64,000 nt of DNA. It comes from Bubalus kerabau. Taxonomy: Eukaryota > Chordata > Mammalia > Artiodactyla > Bovidae. A program made the translations under genes and the position numbers. The notes under the pieces are model-generated. The model was not told the DNA's origin. It saw nothing but the letters and a program-made list of their open reading frames with translations, and ran no database searches. Location of the stretch: positions 33,595,501-33,659,500 of the forward strand of contig NC_073635.1 in the NCBI RefSeq assembly GCF_029407905.1. Direction: 5' to 3'. Of the stretch, positions 55,760 to 64,000 are shown piece after piece. How positions within the stretch are numbered: position 1 is the stretch's first letter; the number at the start of each line of letters is the position of its first letter.

Positions 55760-56622
55760 GGAAATTAAAGAGTGTGCCCCTGTTTTACAGTCTCACGGCT
55801 TGTCTTGTTTTATGTTGTTGTGCTCCAAAAAAGTCTCCACTGCCATTTCCTAGATGTCTGTGTTCCAGAGATAACCATTCCTGGTGAGACTTTCTGCTCT
55901 CCAGACTCTGTCACATTGGGAAACATCATATTGACGACTGGCAAACAGCAGAGGGGGTAAACTGGCTTCATTTAAGGGCCCAACTGGGGAAGAAAACTAA
56001 GGGCTGCCGGGAACCGCATCTTGAGAAAGACAGGACCTGGGCTGACTAGTCAGGAAACTGCCATTATCAGTTAGAGGTATCTCACACAGGTACAGAACTG
56101 CACAACGCTGGCATCTCTGTCAAGCTAACTACAAAAACTTTTTATTCTAGGGATGAAGCCAGGGTCTTCATGTGTTCACTGACTTTATCAAGGCCAAATG
56201 GAGACTCTGAGTCAGTAAGAAAAGCTGATTTTTAATGGATCTATGAAAAGGAGACAGCGCTACACAAGTAACCACTGTCAAGTGCTGCTCTCCAAGATCT
56301 GTTTGGAACTAAACTTACACTGTAACCAACACAGCCCAGTGGCACACTTTCTGGACACTTGATAACTCTCAGTTTGGTTGTTAATCATTGTGTGCCATAA
56401 TACACACCGATCTGTACTTCAAATTACACTTTTCAATTGAAGATGTCTAATTGTTAAGAAAATATTTCTGCTTTTACTTCTAGTTTTGTGTTCTGAGAGA
56501 TTAATGCAGAATCTGTACCTTTATGAATACTTATTATGTATATCTTTATCTTATACTACACACTGAATTTTTCTAGACATACATTTTTATTGAATGTTTA
56601 TTTATATATATATTTTTATTTC

Positions 56623-56733
56623 TAGGGTGTGCTGTGCACATTGCGGGATCTTAGTTCCCCAACCAGACATTGAATCTGGGCCCTAGGCAGTGGAATTGCA
56701 GAGTTCTAAGAACTGGACCACCAGGGATTCCTA
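56623..56733 (-). repeat. CHR-like tRNA-derived SINE
   Basis: Antisense copy, ending AACTGGACCACCAGGGATTC. It has more mismatches than the copy near 57.1 kb. Confidence 0.75.
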
Positions 56734-57010
56734 GGTAATGCATATTTTAAAATATATTCTTTTATATGTCCCTAAATGCTAAGCAGTTCGACTGTACCAC
56801 ATTGCTTCATTCCATAGTTTTTGCTTATTCTTTATTTAAACAAATTTGTCACAATCTGATTTAAAGCATATCAAGGTACATAATTATATATTTCTAATTC
56901 CTTCTATACAACTGCCAAATTGAACAAACCATAAGCTTTTTGGTGTATATTCATTATTTCAATCATCCTGCTGTTATAAAATGTGTTTCAATCTTTTGAA
57001 ATAAAACATA

Positions 57011-57125
57011 CTTTTTTTGCCACACCCCATGGCATGTGGGATCTTAATTCCCTGATCAGGGATCAAACCTGCATCCCCTGTGCTGGAAGGCAGAGTCTTA
57101 ATGTCTGGACCACCAGCGAAGTCCC
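57011..57125 (-). repeat. CHR-like tRNA-derived SINE with target-site duplication
   Basis: The SINE is flanked by TTGAAATAAAACATA (56996-57010) and TTGAAATAAAATATA (57126-57140), which differ at one base, so both insertion boundaries are visible. Confidence 0.85.
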
Positions 57126-60100
57126 TTGAAATAAAATATATTTTATGTGACACTCTAATTTTTTCTATATTTGAACAGACACAGACTCTAGACCCAGAGT
57201 TCTCAACTTTTTTTCTTCCCCTAAACATTTGAGGAATATAACAGACTTCTGAAGATGAGGAAGTATGATTAAATGCTTAATAGGCTAAAAAAAAAAAAAA
57301 CAAACAAACCAAGGATCCCATCAACTATTAGTTACGTGATCTTTACCTCCATTTTCTCATTTATAAAATATGGATAAAAATAATGACAAGTTAGTGTTGC
57401 AAAGATAAATTTTGCTAATGTACATAAAAGACAATATAATGCTTGATATATTAAAAGTCCAAAATATAATGATAGCTAACACTATAATTTGTTAACAGTA
57501 ACTCATAACTGAAGTGATTTAAGTAGAAACTCCTGGGGGCAGGGTACCCATGTATGATTGGATAATACCGCCAAGACGATTTTTCTGTATCACCCTAGGA
57601 GATGCCCCTAATTTGTTTTTATCTAGATGTCAGTCACTTATACCTTTTACAGATCAAAAAAACTGTTTATTATTAGTAATAGCCTCTTAAGAATTAAAGC
57701 AATAAAAATACAGACTCCTGCAGGAGATTAAAATATAGAAAAGTACAACGAAAGTAAAATTTACCTAAAACTTCACCTCACAGAGTTAGGTCATTACAAA
57801 CATTTTGGTGGACCTAATTCCAGATTTCTCTAAATCTACATTATTACATGTATACAAATATCTTAGAAAAGCCTTTTTGATTTCTGTATTCAGTTAACAG
57901 TGAACAAATAAATAAATGCATAGCACTACTGTATTGATCCTACTTTATTTAGCCTCCCCTACCATAGCTCCTTAGGTTATTTTTAGACCAGAAGAGCTCT
58001 AGGACATTGTCAGGTAACAGAGGTAACAGAGAAGTCAGAAGGATAACAGCTGCTGACTTGCTTACACACTTAGAGGTTTCCTTATTTTTATAAAGAACTT
58101 CAATCAGAAATGAATATTAAATTTTGTCAAACATTGAATTTTGCAAAAGTTTTACATTTACAACTACTGAGATAACCACAGCGTTATTCTCCTAGCATGA
58201 TTAATATGAATTCTGTCAACAGGTTTCCAAATACTGAATCATCTTCACATTCTTGAAATGAACTTCATTTACTTGGAGTATAGTAATCTTTTAATGTTCC
58301 TCTGGATCCTATTCGCTAATATTTTATCTAAGATATACGCAAAAATGTTTATACGTGACACTGACCGACTGTATTTATTAGGTTTGTGTTTAGGATAGAT
58401 TCTGAGTTACCTGTCTCACAGGTTAGAAGGCTGTTGAGGAACTGCAGGAAGGGGAATGACATGGTGTGCTTTGCTTTCTAGAGGTCATTCTGATTGCTAC
58501 GTAGATACTGGACCACAGAAACGTAAGACTGCAAGGAGGGACGATCACGTGCTTGTTTTTTCAGTAATCCAAGTACCCTGGATTAGAATAGCAGCGATAG
58601 AAACGATAAGAAGCAAAGTCAAGAGGCAGGAAATGGACTGCAAAAACTCAACTGTGTGCACTGGGAGGTCAGGCTACTGTAGAATCAATGAAGAGGAATG
58701 AGTGAAATGAATGAGCAGACCTGGAAGTTCATTTGGGAAGTGCAAACCCACATCCTAAAAGCAAGGGGGTCTGAAATATTCCTGTTGGTTTGCACCTGTC
58801 CACTGGGCAGACGCAGGGAGACTGAGCTAGGGGGACTTCATCATCCCTGCTCATCTGCCCTTTCCTCCCTGGCTAACTCTTCCCACAGCGTCTTCTCCCT
58901 GAAAACAAGCACTACAGTTGACTATTCTTTGAGAAAAGATGCTGGTCAGATGACTGGGACCAATGGCCAGTTGTGCTACTTCAAATCAATGTCACAGGAG
59001 AGTCTTACTGTACTTCAATTTGAAGGTAGCACTGGTAAGAATCCAGTTATTCAATCAATAAATATTTATCATGCAGCTAATATGTGCTATCCTGGGTACT
59101 AAAGATATACCAGTAAGTGAAATGGATAAAGTTCGCACACCTAAGGTACTTATTCACAGTCCTAGGGCAACCTAATGATGGACTGGAACTAAAATGCACT
59201 GACTGAACATTTATTATGCGCCAGACAACCTAATATTTCACTCTCTATCAAAGAGACAAAAATATGGGTCTGGCTCCATTTTATGTTAAAAAAAAAAAAA
59301 AAAGAGAGAAAAGATATATGTGACTTAAAACTCAGATAATCTTCTATTTCTAGCCAATTTTCAGGATTACTCAAAAATATCATCTTCAGTCTCTTTTTTT
59401 AAAAAGCTCAATTAAATTATTTAGAATATCTGTCTTGTCTGGTGAGAAATGGGACTTAAAAAAGATTCTAGTGTCTTGCTGATCAAGGGTCTGAAAAGAT
59501 GATTCATCGAGAATCTGAAAGTAGATGAGAAGCCACATGCAAACTAAGTAACATAGTGTTTTTATAATCAACTTCTAATCTGCCCACATAAGCAGGTACA
59601 ATGTCTGGAGCTGCACTATTTAGTAAAACAAAGTGGGCCACTTTTTCATCATTTACAAACAACAGAACATGGTTCATTGTGCGTGCTCAATATCTAAATT
59701 ACACAAATGTGGCATATATTAAGAAACTAAAGGGACTGTTTACAATCAAATACTTCCAAGAAAGAAAACTGTCCAACTGTCATTTAAGTCAACATACTAC
59801 AGAATAAACACAATATTCGTTATGTTAACCAAAAGTAATGCAAACCTCATTTTAGTTTGCCTTAACTCATTCTTATCAATAAAACCTATGTTTCAGCTTC
59901 AAGCCTAAATTTTATGGATACAATTTTGTATGTTTTCCTAGTTATACAATTAGACAAATAAAATTGGAGGAAATCCTTGGAGATTCCATTTATTCCCAGT
60001 AAATAAAGCAAATCTCAAGTAATAAGCAATGATTGATCCTGACAATCACAAAGCATTTTTCTTCTAAAAAGCTGTGTTTTAAAGAAACATGCTTAATATA

Positions 60101-60783
60101 TTCCCAATACTCATTTCTAGGAAGCTAAGCACAGAGAAGGAGCAGCAACAGCAGTCAGAACAGAGGCCTTGAACACAGTCTCCTTTCTTCCCAGCTGGCC
60201 AATCAATTTGTTTCTTTGCTTCTTTCAGCATTTGGACAGTGTCAAGGTCCTTTCTGCTTCCCCTGTCCCCTAAAGAATGTACTGCCCCCTCCTTTTAGGC
60301 AGACAAAAAAGTGTATGCATGGCTTTTTTTCCCTTAATAGCAACCATCCCTTACTGACATAAAACAAATACACTAAACAACACTGAATATTATGGGTGAA
60401 CTTTAATAAAAGACTAAATAGGTATTTTCTTCTGTTTCCTTCTGTATGATTATAACATGTTAACTGCAAACTATTAGAAAATTCAGGAAGGTATTAAAGG
60501 AGGAAAGTGAAACTTGCCTGAAATTCTCCCACCTATAAATAAACCCTAGTTAGAAAAACATTCCCTACAGGGATGCTGCTATTCAACATGATTTTATTAT
60601 CAATGTCAATACATTTGCATAAAATATTGAAGTATTTATAATTAGAACAAAGTATTTTCTACACACTTGATCTTCTCTTTTCCTAAACACATCAAGTACC
60701 TTTTGGGCAACAGTCTAAGACCAGCGGCTTTCAAACCTTCTTGAACACAACCCACAGGAAAAAAATCACTCATGGCCATAGTT

Positions 60784-60808
60784 ACACACACACACACACA
60801 CACACACA
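60784..60808. repeat. (AC)n microsatellite
   Basis: About 12 uninterrupted AC units in CDK8 intron 4. Confidence 0.9.
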
Positions 60809-63800
60809 AGTGAAACAGTTTCATGAAGCAACAACCTCCCTCAAGACATATGATGTACTCTGATATTTGCTCTGTTCTACTCTATTCCATTAAAACATTT
60901 AAAAAGGCTGGTTGTGTTGTGTGATCTCCCAACTCACAGCTTACAACCTGCAATTTAAAAATCACTGACCTAGAGGGGAAAATCCCTAAATTCAGTGATC
61001 CAGCTTTGAAAATAATTAGCTAAGTAACCAGAATCAGGTAATTTAATCTCTTTTCTTCTGAGTTTTCCACTTCCTTGTAAAGAGCTCAGCAGTCAATGAG
61101 AAAATGAATCTAAAAATCCCAAGCAAACCAACTAATTATATTACTGTTTACAAACTTTAGTATTAGTAAGCAAATCTAATAAACCAGGTGATCTTTTACT
61201 CAAATAAGAAGAATCAGATAAAAAACACCCCAATAATTCATCATGTTATAATCAGTAATTAGGTGCCTTCATAAAGTAGGCCCTATGATACTGAATCTGA
61301 GTCAATGGCTCACTCCGAAATTTTGATCGTACTGAACAGTTGCTAGGAAACCAACTCATCCTTCACCAAGCACAGTTAAACTCTCCCCCCACCACCAAGT
61401 GATTCCATGTTATCCAATATAATCAAAATAAACTGCAAGGCAGCAGCACTATCAGATTTTTCTTTTTTTAAATAAGCCAGATTAAAGCTCTGAAATAGCT
61501 TGAGCATTTTATAAACATGTTCATGCAATGGCCCACTGGGCTATTTCACCTCACATGCTACACAAGACAAGACATCCCCCTGGGATACTTCCAAAGGAAA
61601 TCTCTGCAGACATTTATTTTCTAGGAAATTTTACTATGGCGAAAAACTGTGCAAAAAACAAAGAACCTATTTTGCAGTGACTGCTCTGTCACTGAGCTAT
61701 ACCCACCCCCCTCCCCTGCCAAAAGAAAATATTCTGAATTGTTTTAGGGCAGGAGTGACCAACTTCAGATAGCTGTAATACTCCAAAACACTCCAAATTT
61801 CATATACAGCCTTGTAATTCAGCTTAAAGGAAAAAAGGAAAAAAATTACGGAAGTTATAGTATATCTTACATTATCCATTTGGTGCAAGAGGATGAAAAT
61901 ATAGCCTATGTGCCTGGGAGCTCCAAGTTAATTACCACTATGATAAAATCATTAAAGTGGTAATTAAAATGAAATTTGGGGGGGATACTAGATTTTTTAA
62001 AAAATGGAACACATTAATGACCATATGATAACTGATATACATGTAATGAAAGTTAATGGCAAGCAGGTAAGTCATAATAACTACTTCTCTACTCTCTATT
62101 AAATTCCTTAGGAAACAAGTCAAAAGCACAAGTCTTTAATACTTACTTAAATACAAGTAAATCATTTGATTTGATTATAAATCATTTCTATGTTAAGTCT
62201 GATACAGCTGAATGAATATTTTCAACAAAAAGCACAAAATTCAGCCAACAATAAATTCACTAGAAAATTTTAAAAGAACAACTATCAGCTAGAAATTAAA
62301 ATACTGACATTGTGATTAGAAATGACCTGGTCTGCTAAATGTAGGATTAAAGTGAAACATTGGCGATGTAAGTTCAAAATAGTTGGAATGTACAGAAGAG
62401 AGGCATGCCCACCCCCACCCCATTAACAATTAAAAGAATAATTCACACAGAAGGGACTTCCAGAAGTTCTGGAAAGAAAAAAGTGAGGGATGTAAATCAA
62501 CAATGATGAAAACGTTCCACCCTTAAGATTAAAGGAGAAAAATTGGAAAAAATAAATGACATAAAGTGAACATGAGAACAAACAGATAAAGGGCCAAGAA
62601 ATAGGTCTCCCTGGGCGGAACAAAAATCTGGGGGAGAGGAAGGGTGCGATGGATGAGATCAACAGATCACTGTCATTAGCTGAATGGTCTCTGAACTAAC
62701 TGATAAGAGCTGAGTTCTTTTCAGTGGAAAGAAGGCTGCTGAAAGGACTTAAAATGTGGTATGAATAGAAAAGAATTTTTTCTACACTGTTTCACTGCAC
62801 TAAATCATAGCAGAGATAAGAGAGAGTGAAGGGAAGAAGTGCAGCAGAGTCTGTGCGCGTCCCTAGATACGGAGAAGTGTCAGGTAACATCGGAGATAAG
62901 CTATGGGGAATAACCTTGGAGACCACTTTGCTTCTGTTACAGACGGGCTAGTTCGTTCATTCACCCCATGTAAGCAATACTGTATACATTACTGTGTATT
63001 CCACAGGCACTGGGAAGTCTACAAAGATACAAGAAGTCCCAGTCTTTGCCCTCAGGAACTTACCATCAGATAGAGGAGTACAATTACCCAACTAGTAAGC
63101 ACCCCAGGGGTACTTCAAAATAATGCTACAGGGTTTAGAAGTAAACATTCTCAGTCTCAGCTAGTGTGACTCGGGTGGTGGGTGCTAGGGGCTTTTCTGA
63201 TGAGATAGCAGGAGCAGAGCTTTAAAGGATGAATAGAATTTCAAATGCTGGAGATGAAGGGAGGAAGGCATTTAGACAGGCAGGACAACCTCTGGGTTGA
63301 CTGGAAAATAAATATAAAGAAAGAGATAAAAGAAAAACAGGAGACTGGAGCCAGACCATAGTGGTGTTTTTAATCTTCAATTCGGCAGCATGCATACTGG
63401 TGAGAAGTGTTTTTCAAATTCTTAATCTATCACAGAATTTTCCCTAGGAAGAGAAAAATTACTGAGTTTGAAATTTCACAATTGCACAAGAAAACAATGA
63501 CAAAATTTAGAAAGTTTTATTAAAAAAATAATCATTTCCACTGATAGAGCCGAGACAGTGAACTGGCTGGACATCCTCAAATAGGTCACAATGGACCTAT
63601 TTGGACTGGTGGTCACACCCTTGCCCATGTGCTCTAACTCAATCCCGGAGGACTACATCTCAAAGGCGCGTTCAGTCACCACTGCTGGATCAAGCCTGGC
63701 TTCTACACAAAAAGGATCGAATATGACTTGGGTGCTTCAGGCTTTTTACTAGACTGGGCTCAGGAAAAAACCACCAACCAATTAGGCTAATGGACTTCAA

Positions 63801-64000
63801 AATTCTTATTTTGAGTCATTAAAACATATCTTTACTTGAAGCTTTCCTAATATTTCACACTTAGTTTCTCTTTATGATACATATGGCAAAAAACCCCCCC
63901 CAAAACTTAATATTCCTTAACTCAACAAAACACTCCTATTTTATGTAAGCAGATAACTGGGGGGCTGGGGCGGGGGAGAATATGGACAACACAACCCTGA

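Larger units (their letters stand above)
52098..64000 (-). other. CDK8: CDK8 intron 4 (partial, at least 11.9 kb)
   Basis: I searched this stretch on the minus strand for the exon 4 sequence (…LHANWVLHRDL) and for exon 3 motifs and found neither, so it is intronic to the window edge. It contains a TG repeat at 52248-52273, two CHR-like SINEs near 56.6 and 57.1 kb, a mariner-type terminal repeat near 55.75 kb, a CA repeat at 60784-60808, and fossil-repeat-like segments near 58430-58690, 59040-59130 and 62945-63100. The rest looks single-copy and AT-rich. Confidence 0.85.

Noticed and set aside
61580..61620. Possible CDK8 exon 4 end (a minus-strand AGAGATTT stretch)
   Set aside because: The surrounding codons do not give LHRDL, and there is no donor at the right place.

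Overview
This window is mammalian nuclear DNA from a pecoran ruminant (cattle, sheep, goat or a relative). The sign is the dense set of ruminant-specific repeats: BovB LINE fragments, Bov-tA SINEs, tRNA-type (CHR-like) SINEs and a cetartiodactyl L1 3' end. I see no bacterial, viral or plasmid genes. Nearly all long open frames here are chance frames or lie inside repeats.

There is one confidently identified gene: CDK8, the cyclin-dependent kinase of the Mediator kinase module, on the minus strand. Nine coding exons (5 to 13 in the usual 13-exon numbering) run from 52097 down to the stop codon at 33369. They total 939 nt, coding for residues 153-464 plus the stop. All exon lengths and phases fit together without a gap, and every intron has GT...AG ends. 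The C-terminal tail (...SHQTHRY) separates CDK8 from its paralogue CDK19. The 3' UTR continues to a poly(A) signal at 32236-32241. Exons 1-4 lie beyond the right edge of the window, past at least 11.9 kb of intron 4.

Layout. Positions 1-32200 are the region downstream of CDK8. It has no recognisable gene, a CpG-island-like block at about 1320-2000, and many young ruminant retroposons. These include a BovB copy with a twin-priming inversion (26807-28022), an old L1 split by BovB, Bov-tA and a CA repeat (12075-14005), and an inverted duplication with arms of about 220 bp (17159-17732). Positions 32215-52097 hold the CDK8 3' UTR, exons and introns. Positions 52098-64000 are part of intron 4 and are mostly single-copy DNA.

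No new biological system is evident. The points most worth a second look are splicing features of CDK8 (a GAGAAG tandem acceptor at exon 12 and a very long pyrimidine tract at exon 7), the twin-primed BovB, the inverted duplication, a 30-bp perfect palindrome in intron 7, and the unassigned CpG island. Comparisons with human CDK8 and with repeat consensus sequences are from memory; no database search was run.
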